Shown here piece by piece: positions 36,209-44,919 of a DNA stretch of 64,000 nt. Source of the stretch: Epibacterium ulvae (GTDB taxonomy: Bacteria > Pseudomonadota > Alphaproteobacteria > Rhodobacterales > Rhodobacteraceae). The notes beneath the pieces are model-generated. The model was not told the DNA's origin and searched no databases. It saw nothing but the letters and a program-made list of their open reading frames with translations. Position 1 is the first letter of the stretch. The number at the start of each line of letters is the position of its first letter. The DNA lies in NCBI RefSeq assembly GCF_900102795.1, contig NZ_FMWG01000004.1, positions 248,001-312,000 of the forward strand, given 5' to 3'. The translations under genes and the position numbers were made by a program.

Positions 36209-37549
36209 ATGATAAAAACAAACCATACCGCGCCAGTTACCAGGTATATTTTTCGCTTCCTATGCCTTTGTTGTATCGTGCTTAGCTTTGCATTGGTAAC
36301 TGTGAAGCCAGGATATACTCAGTCGACTCTCGTTATTGAAGTTGGCGAGGGCATATTGCTCCCCTCTGCCAATGATATTGGAACGGTTTTTGTGGCTGAT
36401 CCTGCCATCGCTGATGCCACAATCTCTCCGGGGAATGAGGTGTTTCTTTTTGGGAAAACACCCGGGCGGACCACGTTAATCGCGACAGGTCTTGGTGGCG
36501 GAGAACGCACTACGTATGTGATACGAATTATTCACAGCCTGTCAGAAATGCGCCGAACACTGGGGCAGAGATTTCCTGGTGAGGATATTTCAATCTCTTC
36601 TTCCACAGGCAGTTTATATGTCTCAGGTGCTGTCTCGAGCGATCAGGTACGTCAACGTGCGATTGAAACCATTCAAGCCGCCCAACCAGACACTCTTGTT
36701 ATTGATGAACTCAGCGTTACCGGCTCAAACAAAGTGCGTATCGGCGTGCGTGTTCTTGAGGTAAGCCGCTCAAAAATTGAAGATTTCGGCGTGGACTGGG
36801 ATGCAACATTCGCGACAAACGGTTTGTTCCTAGAGACGAGCAATCGCGGTCAACTGAATCTAACCGATCAGGGCAGCGGATCGAGCCAGATCAACGCAAC
36901 CGTTGACCTCTTGGTGGATGAAAACATCGCGACCTTGGTTCAAGAGACTGTTTTGACCACCGTCACGAGAGAACCCGCGCGTTTCGCGGTGGGGTCGCAG
37001 ATTCCTATTCCACAATTCATCAATGAAGTTCAGAACGATGACACTCCAACTTTCGGAGTAGACTTTAGATTCATTGGAACAGAGCTGACCTTTACACCAG
37101 ACTTTGTCGCGGGTAACAAGCTACGCCTTTCTATTGATAGTACTCTTTCAACCATTCAGGAAAACACCTCAGAGATTTCTGGAGATAGTTTTCCAAATTT
37201 AAACACGCGCGAATTTAGCACAAAGGTTGATCTGCTGGACAAACAGTCATTTGTTATCGCTGGTCTGTCACGTAATTCCTCATCTGCAGATCTAAGATCA
37301 GCGAAGGAGAGTCGTGTGTCCCGGGTTGTAAACAGCCTATTCGGAACCGACAATACACAGTCACAACAAGAAGAGATTGTAGTTATTGTGACTGCTCATC
37401 TCACTGATGATCCCAAGCTGAATATTCGCGAGCGCATCGATACGCATGTGGATAACCTCAAATATATCCTTTCAAACCCGACAACACAGCCCGGTAAAGG
37501 CGCCTGGCTGTCGGGAATTCCCACCGGAGTGGCTGGATTTAAGTACTGA
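36209..37549 (+). CDS. sctC2: T3SS secretin, C-terminal channel part (RhcC2/CpaC-like SctC)
   Basis: A 446-residue outer-membrane secretin. A signal peptide (residues 1-38, ending near GYTQ) is followed by a CpaC-type N-terminal domain (LVIEVGEGILLPSAN and VFVADPAIADATI), a BON-like segment (SISSSTGSLYVSGAVSSDQV) and the secretin channel domain with VGSQIPIPQF, LTFTPDFVAGNKLRLSID and SFVIAGLSRN. The N0/N1 domains normal in one-piece SctC are absent; they are supplied by the next gene. This split is known in rhizobial systems (RhcC1 and RhcC2), but here the channel gene comes first. The stop overlaps the next ATG (TGATG). Confidence 0.9.
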   Translation: MIKTNHTAPVTRYIFRFLCLCCIVLSFALVTVKPGYTQSTLVIEVGEGILLPSANDIGTVFVADPAIADATISPGNEVFLFGKTPGRTTLIATGLGGGERTTYVIRIIHSLSEMRRTLGQRFPGEDISISSSTGSLYVSGAVSSDQVRQRAIETIQAAQPDTLVIDELSVTGSNKVRIGVRVLEVSRSKIEDFGVDWDATFATNGLFLETSNRGQLNLTDQGSGSSQINATVDLLVDENIATLVQETVLTTVTREPARFAVGSQIPIPQFINEVQNDDTPTFGVDFRFIGTELTFTPDFVAGNKLRLSIDSTLSTIQENTSEISGDSFPNLNTREFSTKVDLLDKQSFVIAGLSRNSSSADLRSAKESRVSRVVNSLFGTDNTQSQQEEIVVIVTAHLTDDPKLNIRERIDTHVDNLKYILSNPTTQPGKGAWLSGIPTGVAGFKY

Positions 37550-38163
37550 TGAATAAACTGAAAAATCTGCTTTTAACCATTTTCGCTTCCTTTTGTGTCG
37601 TTGAAAGCTGGGCATGGGCGCAAACAAATTTGGAGTCGCCAATTGATGAGACGCCCTACCCATTTACAACTCAGAGATCTTCTCTGGATACAATTTTAGA
37701 CTTCTACACACGTAACCTACGCATAGGCCTAGCTGTTGAAGAGGGAATCTCAGGAGACCTTGAGGGGGGCTTGACGACCCCTTTATCGCGCATCGAATTT
37801 CTCGATTTCTTAGCTAATGAATTTGATTTTGTTTGGTACTTTGACGGCGCTCAGCTCAATATTTCGCCACAGACTGATGTTGAAACACGCATTTATTCCT
37901 TATCAGATTTTAGCGGCTCGGAAACGATACGAATGCTTAAGGCGCTTGGGATATTTCAAGATAAGTTTTCTCATCGCTATGACGAGCGCAGCCGTACCTT
38001 CTTGGCACTTGGACCAACGAAATATCTGGACACCGTTGGGAATGCGATCGAGGCGGCAGAAAATTCAGAGCGGGCAAAGACGGGCGTAATACGCGGACCC
38101 TCAGCGGGTCCAAATCAAGCAGCTCCAATCAACTTGGACCGGGATGGTCTGGAAAATAACTAA
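37549..38163 (+). CDS. sctC1: T3SS secretin N0/N1 part (RhcC1/NolW-like)
   Basis: A 204-residue exported protein. The signal peptide ends near WAQT (residues 1-26). The mature part matches the SctC N-terminal periplasmic domains: LDTILDFYTRNLRIGLAVEE, FLDFLANEFDFVWYFDGAQL, RMLKALGIFQDKFSHRY and LGPTKYLDTVGNAIEAAE, the last corresponding to the GPP-Y-VELV block of SctC proteins. It ends in a Pro/Asn-rich tail without a channel domain. Translation is coupled to the preceding secretin gene. It should dock the inner-membrane ring to the channel protein. Confidence 0.87.
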   Translation: MNKLKNLLLTIFASFCVVESWAWAQTNLESPIDETPYPFTTQRSSLDTILDFYTRNLRIGLAVEEGISGDLEGGLTTPLSRIEFLDFLANEFDFVWYFDGAQLNISPQTDVETRIYSLSDFSGSETIRMLKALGIFQDKFSHRYDERSRTFLALGPTKYLDTVGNAIEAAENSERAKTGVIRGPSAGPNQAAPINLDRDGLENN

Positions 38164-38177
38164 GTGAGGGGGCTTGT

Positions 38178-40244
38178 GTGTCCGCTATTGTCGGTTTTCT
38201 GAATAGACTCGCGACCCAGCGGGATCTGTTGCTGATCATCGTTTTTGCAACGATTTTGATCATGATCATTCTTCCATTGCCGCCGATCCTGATGGACGTG
38301 ATGATCACTTTAAATGTGAGCATGTCTATTATGATCATGCTCATGTCACTACAGCTTCATAATCCAGTACAATTCTCGACATTCCCATCACTTTTGCTGG
38401 TTACCACTCTTTTCCGACTCGCAATCTCGATCTCGACAACACGCTTGATTCTTATTGAAGGCGATGCCGGGCAAGTCGTCGAAACGTTCGGCAATGTCGT
38501 AGTCGGCGGAAATCTCGTCGTGGGCTTGGTGATCTTTATGATCATCACCGTTGTGCAATTCATGGTCATCACTAAAGGCGCAGACCGTGTCGCTGAAGTT
38601 GGCGCTCGCTTCACTCTTGACGGTATGCCAGGCAAGCAAATGAGTGTTGATGCAGATGTCCGCGCTGGCAATCTGGATCAAGTCGACGCGAAAGTGGCAC
38701 GCGAACTGGTCGAGCGTGAGGCAAAACTATTTGGCGCTATGGACGGCGCTATGAAATTCGTCAAAGGCGACGCCATGGCGAGTTTAATCATTACAGCCAT
38801 CAACCTTATCGGCGGCGTTTCAATTGGGATGTTCCAATTGGGATATTCCTTCAGTGAAGCTCTTGGGCTGTATTCTATCCTGACCATCGGCGATGGTTTG
38901 GTCGCTCAGATTCCTGCTTTGCTAATCTCCGTTTCAGCAGGCACCTTGGTCACTCGCGTCACAAACCCAAAAGGTGTGGATCTTGGCACAGAGATTGCGG
39001 AACAGGTCACCGAGAACAGCCGCACGGTTATTATTGCTGGCTTTGTTATCGCCGCCTTCGGGCTAATCCCAGGTTTCCCAACATTCATATTCATGGCTGT
39101 AGGCATTGGAATGGCTGGGGGTGTGTATTGGAACCAAAGGAAAAAACAGCGAGAATTCGACCTGAACGCCCATAGTTGGTCGAGTGCGCTAACTCAGAAC
39201 AAACAGCTTTGTGATGACATCAAAAGTCGAAGTGGAACGAATCCTACTCTCAGAATACGCCTACCTGTTTGTGTCTTTGAGGATGAGGCCACTCGTTTTA
39301 CCGAGATGCTCTATAATGTCCGCGACTCACTTGAGCGCGATTTTGGTATCCCAATGGGGGTTTGGGCATTTGAAGTCGACAACTTTTCTGAAACCGCCGC
39401 CAAAATCATCATAAACAATGATGAAGTCTCCACAATCGAATTGGATACAAGCGTCGTCTTTGTGCGGGCAAATGTGTCTTATATTGATGCGCTGGGTATA
39501 CCCTATAAAAAGCATTTCGGTTTTGAGGAGGGTGTTCTTATATCCGCCGAAGAAGCTGGTCGAATTCGCGAAGAGCGCATAAAGCATTGGGATTACCTCG
39601 AAATCTTTTTCATGGAGGTAAAACGGTCCGTTTCGGTGAATCTTGATATGCTTGTTGGGTTTGAGGCCACAACGAAGATCTTGAATGATTTTAGCAAAGC
39701 GAACCCCGCGCTTGTCGCTGATCTCAAAGATAATCTGTCTGTGAATCAAATCAGCGCAGTCATAAAGATATTTGTTCAGGAACGTATTCCTATCACGAGC
39801 CAGGACCGTATTTTCGAAGCGATCCTTCAATGGGGGCCCAAAAAACCGGATCCACAGCAAGTTCTGCAGCATGTGCGCGTGTCCATTGGTGATTTCATTA
39901 CGAACCGGTTTGCCCCCAATGGCTTCCTTCCTGCTGTCGTTATCGCTCCGACTCTGGAGAGTTTCATACGTGAGGGCTTTCGAAACTCTGGAGACGAAAC
40001 CTATTTGATCGTCGATAGTGAGATATCAAAATCAATCTCCAAGCAAGTGAAGTCTCTCTACGGGGATTCTTTCAAGCGTGGTACAGATCCCGTTATCCTG
40101 ACTCAACAAGACATTCGTCGGCCGTTGAGGAACGTCTTACATGAACATGGGCACTATGTACCAGTCTTGGCCTATCAGGAAGTGTCACCACAAACCGTAG
40201 TTTACCCGACAGCATTTATTATGCCGGAAAGCCATCAAGATTGA
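38178..40244 (+). CDS. sctV: T3SS export gate protein SctV
   Basis: A 688-residue member of the FlhA/LcrV-D (FHIPEP) family, forming the nonameric export gate. It starts with GTG after GAGGGGG. The N-terminal half has eight membrane segments and the conserved blocks TTRLILIEGDAGQVVETFGN, VVQFMVITKGADRVAEVGAR and RFTLDGMPGKQMSVDADVRA. The cytoplasmic C-terminal half begins near residue 330 and includes VSYIDALGIPYKK and ISKSISKQVKSLYGDSF. The length is normal. It ends the first machinery operon; the main operon follows after 515 bp. Confidence 0.97.
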   Translation: MSAIVGFLNRLATQRDLLLIIVFATILIMIILPLPPILMDVMITLNVSMSIMIMLMSLQLHNPVQFSTFPSLLLVTTLFRLAISISTTRLILIEGDAGQVVETFGNVVVGGNLVVGLVIFMIITVVQFMVITKGADRVAEVGARFTLDGMPGKQMSVDADVRAGNLDQVDAKVARELVEREAKLFGAMDGAMKFVKGDAMASLIITAINLIGGVSIGMFQLGYSFSEALGLYSILTIGDGLVAQIPALLISVSAGTLVTRVTNPKGVDLGTEIAEQVTENSRTVIIAGFVIAAFGLIPGFPTFIFMAVGIGMAGGVYWNQRKKQREFDLNAHSWSSALTQNKQLCDDIKSRSGTNPTLRIRLPVCVFEDEATRFTEMLYNVRDSLERDFGIPMGVWAFEVDNFSETAAKIIINNDEVSTIELDTSVVFVRANVSYIDALGIPYKKHFGFEEGVLISAEEAGRIREERIKHWDYLEIFFMEVKRSVSVNLDMLVGFEATTKILNDFSKANPALVADLKDNLSVNQISAVIKIFVQERIPITSQDRIFEAILQWGPKKPDPQQVLQHVRVSIGDFITNRFAPNGFLPAVVIAPTLESFIREGFRNSGDETYLIVDSEISKSISKQVKSLYGDSFKRGTDPVILTQQDIRRPLRNVLHEHGHYVPVLAYQEVSPQTVVYPTAFIMPESHQD

Positions 40245-40265
40245 AATTTTTTAAGTCTCAATCTT
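40237..40265 (+). terminator. weak hairpin at the end of sctV
   Basis: AAGATTGA (40237-40244) and TCAATCTT (40258-40265) are inverted copies around a T-rich 13-nt loop that begins at the sctV stop. No T-tract follows. It may partly end transcription between the two T3SS operons. Nothing further is seen from 40266 to 40385. Confidence 0.4.
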
Positions 40266-40385
40266 AAGGCAACAGATCATTGCACAAAAATTAAGCACGC
40301 CTAAGTGATGTAAACGTAAATCATCTCAACACTCAAATTTCCAAATGGTCAGAATCTTGCATTGAATTATTCGAAGTTAATGTAG

Positions 40386-40435
40386 TTGACCTAAGGGAAA
40401 GTAATTTCCATTGACGTTAGGGAAACAAATTTCTC
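40386..40435. promoter_or_regulatory. tandem 25-bp repeat upstream of the main T3SS operon
   Basis: Two adjoining 25-bp units, 40386-40410 and 40411-40435, both open with TTGAC and share GGGAAA and AATTTC at the same positions (19 of 25 bases alike by eye). They lie 325 bp before the first gene of the sctD-sctU operon, in a 515-bp gap without genes. An operator for an activator that binds two sites on the same helix face is a fair guess (25 bp is about 2.4 turns). A similar TTAGGGAAAGTAA lies at 59360-59372 on the minus strand, upstream of the giant protein gene. Confidence 0.55.
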
Positions 40436-40759
40436 TCATCAGAAATTGATTCTCTACGTGTAGATCTATTATAAACTTAGTAAGAGTTTTTGACGGAAAA
40501 TTAATCACGTAGGAAGCAATAGCCAATCACTGAGCAGAAACTCATGAGCAAATTGGTGCTTATGACGTATATCTAGTTGTGCTATATTCTATACAATGCT
40601 TGATGAAAGACTTAATTGTATACTATGCACGCATCAATCATGCGCGGGCGTCGTAAAAAAGTGATTAAAATGTCGTTGACATAAAAGTTAACTAATCCTA
40701 GCGTGAATTAGAAACCTTCTAATCATAAAATGTTGAAAAAGTGAAATTGCGGGATACCC

Positions 40760-41017
40760 ATGAACGAAGAACTATATCACGGAAAAGATGTTGGACTGGT
40801 CGAAATTCTCAATGAGGAGAAGCTTGGCGGCGTGAATGGGTTAGAAGCTTATTTGAAAATGAGAAAGTCTCAATTGCAGCGGATCCACAATGGACCTAAC
40901 TTGCCCTCCGAAGACGATGAGCGACTTATGCTTGCGATACAATCCATTCAGGAAGTTCTAAATGTATTTGAAAACATTGTAGAAAATACAAATAAAGCCT
41001 CAAATGTGATGGCCTAA
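40760..41017 (+). CDS. small helical protein, needle (SctF) candidate
   Basis: An 85-residue protein that opens the main T3SS operon, 4 bp before sctD. It is helical with a short NGPNLPSEDDERL turn between two helices, the layout of needle subunits (helix, Pro-containing turn, helix). The C-terminal helix reads AIQSIQEVLNVFENIVENTN. The length is right for SctF. The sequence match is loose, and YscE-like chaperones have similar size, so this is a candidate only. Confidence 0.6.
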   Translation: MNEELYHGKDVGLVEILNEEKLGGVNGLEAYLKMRKSQLQRIHNGPNLPSEDDERLMLAIQSIQEVLNVFENIVENTNKASNVMA

Positions 41018-41021
41018 ACTA

Positions 41022-42128
41022 ATGTTACTCGCGACTGTGAAGCGCCACGATAGAGATGATCAAATCATCTCTATCGATCAAGATCTGACGACCTTTGGTA
41101 GTGGTTTTGATGTAGATGTTACTCTGATGGACGATGGCGTAGCACCCTACCACTTTCTGTTGGAACGCCGTGATCAGGACGTCATTCTACAAATGGCGAC
41201 CGGATGCACAGGAGGGTTTTCTTTATCGAAAAAGATAAGTCCATTAGTTGGGGATGATCGTGCTAAGTGGAATTTTAGAGGCTCCTTAATTATCGGCCCT
41301 GTCGAAATTTTTTTAACGAGCGATAAATATATCTCGATTTCTGATAAATTGACCATTGAAGGAGAAAAGTCAAAATATTCCTTTATGAAGACACTAAAGC
41401 ATGCACGAATTGCAGGCGTTTGTTTAAGCGCAGCAATATTGGGATACCTCGCATTTACATTTATGCATGCAATGCCAGTACAGGAAGCTCATGCGAGTTC
41501 TCTCTCGGCTGCTGTTAGCACCGAAAAAACACTTTCTGATGATCCATATTCATGGGCGGAAATAGATTCCAAACAATTCGAACACGCCTTCAAAACAAGT
41601 GGCTTTAAACCAGAAAATATAATAAGTGATAATGGCATTTTGCGCGCAGAATTTAATGTACGCAATATGGAAGAAAAGGCAATCTTAGAACGGTTAACTC
41701 GAAGCACAGAAGCGCGAACCCAACTTAAGGTAACTCTTGACCAAGAAATCATGAGCGCTGCCAGCATTGTTGTTGATGCCATGAAAGCCGACGCGTCGAT
41801 CGATAAAATTGATCGCGGGGTCATCCAAGTCTCAGGTCTTGCCGACGATCAAAGCATGCAAGAGCGTTTGAAAATGGCCTTGATGGCCGATGTTTCCGGC
41901 GTACGAGATGTTCAGTTCACAGGTGCCGCAAAAGAACAGCAGCTCGCAATGCTGGAAAACGTGATCGGGGTTTGGACTGGTCAACATCCTTACGTTGCGC
42001 TTTCTGATGGGAAGAAAATACGCGCCGGGCAAGAACTAGCCCCCGGTGTGGAACTCGTAACTATAAAACATAGTAACCTACTTGAAGTCCGTAGACACGG
42101 TAAGACTGAGGAATTGAAACTACAATGA
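41022..42128 (+). CDS. sctD: T3SS inner-membrane ring protein SctD
   Basis: A 368-residue SctD-like protein. Residues 1-115 look like a cytoplasmic FHA domain (DLTTFGSGFDVDVTLMDDGV, then PYHFLLERR). A single membrane segment lies at about 129-149 (IAGVCLSAAILGYLAFTFMH). The periplasmic part contains ring-building/BON-like repeats, for example VIQVSGLADDQSMQERLKMA, as in SctD proteins. It overlaps the next gene by four bases (ATGA). Family assignment is based on topology and position, as SctD is poorly conserved. Confidence 0.85.
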   Translation: MLLATVKRHDRDDQIISIDQDLTTFGSGFDVDVTLMDDGVAPYHFLLERRDQDVILQMATGCTGGFSLSKKISPLVGDDRAKWNFRGSLIIGPVEIFLTSDKYISISDKLTIEGEKSKYSFMKTLKHARIAGVCLSAAILGYLAFTFMHAMPVQEAHASSLSAAVSTEKTLSDDPYSWAEIDSKQFEHAFKTSGFKPENIISDNGILRAEFNVRNMEEKAILERLTRSTEARTQLKVTLDQEIMSAASIVVDAMKADASIDKIDRGVIQVSGLADDQSMQERLKMALMADVSGVRDVQFTGAAKEQQLAMLENVIGVWTGQHPYVALSDGKKIRAGQELAPGVELVTIKHSNLLEVRRHGKTEELKLQ

Positions 42129-42523
42129 GTGATCGTAAGTACATATCCCTGGATGATATCTTTGTATTAAGCCAGCTTGGCGCGCACGCGGTTGTCTATG
42201 GATTAGGGGACAAGGTTCAAAAGACTTTAGAGTTTATTCAAACAGAATGCGCAGACAATGCAGGAGGCTTCCTCATGCAGTCTATTCACCTTTTTTCCAG
42301 CGGAAAGGTGAAAGAAGCAATCGCTTTCCTTGAAGCATCCCCAGCGTTGAGCGCTGAGAAGAATCGCGACGAAGCTCTCGCATTTCACCTACTGCTTCTT
42401 CAGGCCGATGGTCAAACCGCGCGTATCCGCCAACTGGGAAACCACTATTTGGCAACGAACGCGATTACATCGGAAAGTGCACATTATGCTGTCCGCACGA
42501 TCTTGCAAGACATTGAAGGTTAA
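42125..42523 (+). CDS. helical TPR-like protein, SctG/HrpB1-type candidate
   Basis: A 132-residue helical repeat protein between sctD and sctI, the position of yscG or hrpB1-type genes in other systems. Helix pairs include VQKTLEFIQTECADNAGGFL and SSGKVKEAIAFLEASPAL. It probably acts as a cytoplasmic chaperone for the needle or another early substrate. It is translationally coupled to sctD. The assignment relies mainly on position and size. Confidence 0.6.
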   Translation: MSDRKYISLDDIFVLSQLGAHAVVYGLGDKVQKTLEFIQTECADNAGGFLMQSIHLFSSGKVKEAIAFLEASPALSAEKNRDEALAFHLLLLQADGQTARIRQLGNHYLATNAITSESAHYAVRTILQDIEG

Positions 42524-42534
42524 AGGCAATCGAT

Positions 42535-42921
42535 ATGGAAATTGAATCTGTATCCGGGAATCCTACAGCCAAAAAAGAAAGTGTTTCCGACGTTTTTGAG
42601 CGCATCGGTGAGAGCATTGAAAGCCATGAAAACCGAATTCGTAAGAGTTTTGAAGTTGGCTTAGCAGACGATAGCCCGTTGATGAGCGTGCCCGATCATG
42701 TCAAGGCGCAGTTTGAACGATGGGACAACACATTCAACCTCCCCGAAGACAAAGCATTGGTGGAAAAAGTAAAACGTCAGGTCTTGGAACTCACGAACTC
42801 CAATAGAGATTATGTTCGAGAGAAAGTCATCGATAACGCCCAAAAAGCGAAACTTGAAATGGCGATGAAGGCCGTGAGCAAAACCACTCAAGGCATTCAA
42901 CAGTTGTTGTCTGCTCAATAA
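42535..42921 (+). CDS. sctI: T3SS inner-rod protein SctI
   Basis: A 128-residue protein directly upstream of sctJ. The C-terminal helix, MAMKAVSKTTQGIQQLLSAQ, matches the pattern of inner-rod proteins (LAxxxxxKxxQxIxxLLxxQ), which end exactly this way and seat the needle on the export gate. The preceding helices are charged and end with KVIDNAQKAKLE. The gap to sctJ is 7 bp. Length and position agree with SctI (about 80-140 residues). Confidence 0.78.
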   Translation: MEIESVSGNPTAKKESVSDVFERIGESIESHENRIRKSFEVGLADDSPLMSVPDHVKAQFERWDNTFNLPEDKALVEKVKRQVLELTNSNRDYVREKVIDNAQKAKLEMAMKAVSKTTQGIQQLLSAQ

Positions 42922-42928
42922 AAATAAG

Positions 42929-43696
42929 GTGCTCTCGCACGTGTCACTCCTTTTTCGTTCTATGGTAAGATCTCTTTTCCTGATGTGTCTGCTCCTTACA
43001 GTCGCGGGTTGTAAGGTCGAATTATATACAAATCTCGATGAAGTTGCGGCCAACGAGGTAACAGCTGCTTTACTGATGGCAGGTATTCCTGCAACCAAGA
43101 AAACCGGCAAGGATGGCATCGCGATTATGGTCAAAGAACGCATGTTTGGTGAAGCCGTCGAGCTTTTGAACAGCAAAGGTTTGCCAAATAAGAAGTACAA
43201 TACCGTCGGTGAACTTTTTAATGACGATGGCCTTGTCGCGAGCCCAATGCAAGAATGGGCGCGTTTCAACTATGCGCGATCACAAGAACTATCCGCCTCG
43301 CTGAGCTCTATTCCCGGAGTGGTGAAGGCTGATGTCCATATTGGAGAGAACCGCTCTGACAGCCCATTTGATGAACCAATTCCACCAAGCGTATCTGTCT
43401 TACTTCAAGTCCAAGAAGGCATAATGACACGTGAGTTTGTTCCACAAATCAAGCAGTTAGTTGCTCTCTCTCATCCCGAAGTTGAATATGACAGAGTTGG
43501 GGTAATTGTCTCAACCATGGCAGATGTTGCAAGTTCTAATCCACCGGTGGTGAACGTTGGCGGCATCTTAGTTCACCCCGACAGCGAAGTCTGGATCAAA
43601 GCATTACTTGGCTCAATCGTTGCCCTTTTCCTTACTGTTTGCGGAATGGGAGCATTTATTCTCATATTGAAAACACGTGGTAAAAGGGTAGCATGA
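42929..43696 (+). CDS. sctJ: T3SS inner-membrane ring lipoprotein SctJ
   Basis: A 255-residue SctJ (YscJ/PrgK) protein, part of the basal-body ring. A lipobox ends in VAGC at residue 28 (or 17 if the ATG at 42962 is the start; both are possible and neither has a strong ribosome binding site). The family blocks are clear: LDEVAANEVTAALLMAGIPA, NSKGLPNKKYNTVGELF, EWARFNYARSQELSASLSSI and PGVVKADVHIGENRSDSPF. One C-terminal membrane segment (about 224-246) anchors the ring. Confidence 0.95.
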   Translation: MLSHVSLLFRSMVRSLFLMCLLLTVAGCKVELYTNLDEVAANEVTAALLMAGIPATKKTGKDGIAIMVKERMFGEAVELLNSKGLPNKKYNTVGELFNDDGLVASPMQEWARFNYARSQELSASLSSIPGVVKADVHIGENRSDSPFDEPIPPSVSVLLQVQEGIMTREFVPQIKQLVALSHPEVEYDRVGVIVSTMADVASSNPPVVNVGGILVHPDSEVWIKALLGSIVALFLTVCGMGAFILILKTRGKRVA

Positions 43697-43697
43697 C

Positions 43698-44321
43698 GTG
43701 ATACCTGATCCATACAATGAAACCCCTTTGGAATATGTTTTGACCGAACATATAGCCCAGATGGTAGGTATAGTATCCCACGATATGTTAGAGGTGTTTC
43801 TGGAAGTTCCAGAAATCCAAAACGATATCGCTCAAATTATCAAACAGCAACTTCCTGAGCTCGAAGAACTGGACGAAATAACCAACAGTGTCGAAATCTT
43901 CCTTCTTGGATTAGACCAGACTGGTCTTGAACAGATGGCAAAAGTTGTCTGTATTTTGACTCAAGCACAAGCGATAAAAAGTTCTTTGAGAGGAGACTAT
44001 CTAAGACGAGTGTCTGACTATTGTGGCTCCAGAGATGTCGTAAAGTACTGCTTTGATAAGACGGTCCCCTCCATCTCGACTATGAACTCTTTTGAAGAAT
44101 TGGAGAACGATGCTCTTGACCATTACACACTCTATTTGAAAGCATGCCTCTTAGGGTTACTTCCACATAGCTATGTATCACATTTCACTTCTCGGTTTCC
44201 TGCCTCGACCTTAAAGATCGATACGTTGGACAGTTGGGACGCCACAGACAAAGACAATTTTCGCGCATTGATTGAAATCGCTATCGCAATCTCTCCTAAT
44301 CTAGCTAAAAATCATGCTTAA
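43698..44321 (+). CDS. sctK: T3SS sorting-platform protein SctK (by position)
   Basis: A 207-residue cytoplasmic protein between sctJ and sctL, where SctK is encoded in most systems. It starts with GTG one base after the sctJ stop and overlaps sctL by eight bases. It is helical, without signal or membrane segments. Weak SctK-like features are the central EIFLLGLDQTGLEQMAKVV and a LLGLLPHSYVSHFTSRFP segment. SctK proteins vary strongly, so the assignment rests on synteny and size. Confidence 0.7.
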   Translation: MIPDPYNETPLEYVLTEHIAQMVGIVSHDMLEVFLEVPEIQNDIAQIIKQQLPELEELDEITNSVEIFLLGLDQTGLEQMAKVVCILTQAQAIKSSLRGDYLRRVSDYCGSRDVVKYCFDKTVPSISTMNSFEELENDALDHYTLYLKACLLGLLPHSYVSHFTSRFPASTLKIDTLDSWDATDKDNFRALIEIAIAISPNLAKNHA

Positions 44322-44919
44322 GATTGAGGTGGTTGAAGGTGTGATGTTGGATGACACACCGATAATGAAACGGGCCCAAATTGATCAGATTCGTGCATCA
44401 AATGATATCCTCAAGCAAACTGAGAATATCTGTAATGAGAAGATTACTCATCTGCAGGTGCAAATTCTGGAAGCTCAACGCAACGCATATGTAGACGCCT
44501 ACATCGAAGCGTTGAATATGCTGTGGGATGCAAGCGAAGCGTATAACATATCTATCAATCAGTTAGAGCAACGCTTTCAGGTCATTCTACAGCGCGTTGT
44601 GCAAAACCTGCTGACTGCGGTCGATGCAGACGCGCTTATTAAAGCAAGCCTTGGACCTGTGATTGATGAACTTAAAAAAGAAGCAGAAATCACAGTGACC
44701 TGCGCCCCTGGAAAAGACGCTGATATCCGCGAAGCCTTTGGCGCTTTGTTGGCTCCACAGCATCAGGGCAACTTTTTGGTGGAAGTCGATCCGCAGTTAC
44801 TGGAATCAGAGTGCAAAATATTCACTGCATCCGAAATCATTGATCTGAATATCACTTTGCAAACAGAAGCACTTGTTCAGGCTGCGCTCAGCCAGGAGGA
44901 CATGGATTTTGACCAATGA
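44314..44919 (+). CDS. sctL: T3SS stator protein SctL
   Basis: A 201-residue protein of the FliH/YscL type that links the ATPase to the sorting platform. It has a long central helix with Gln/Glu-rich repeats ([20 protein letters not shown]) and a C-terminal globular domain with [33 protein letters not shown] and an [12 protein letters not shown] end, as usual for the family. It overlaps sctK by 8 bp and sctN by 11 bp. Confidence 0.87.
   Translation: MLKIEVVEGVMLDDTPIMKRAQIDQIRASNDILKQTENICNEKITHLQVQILEAQRNAYVDAYIEALNMLWDASEAYNISINQLEQRFQVILQRVVQNLLTAVDADALIKASLGPVIDELKKEAEITVTCAPGKDADIREAFGALLAPQHQGNFLVEVDPQLLESECKIFTASEIIDLNITLQTEALVQAALSQEDMDFDQ

Noticed and set aside
34306-37549. Tad/Flp pilus locus suggested by the CpaC-like secretin and TadD-like lipoprotein
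   Set aside because: No CpaF/TadA ATPase, TadB/C platform or Flp pilin is present, and the next genes are clear T3SS genes. RhcC2-type secretins have the same N-terminal domain.
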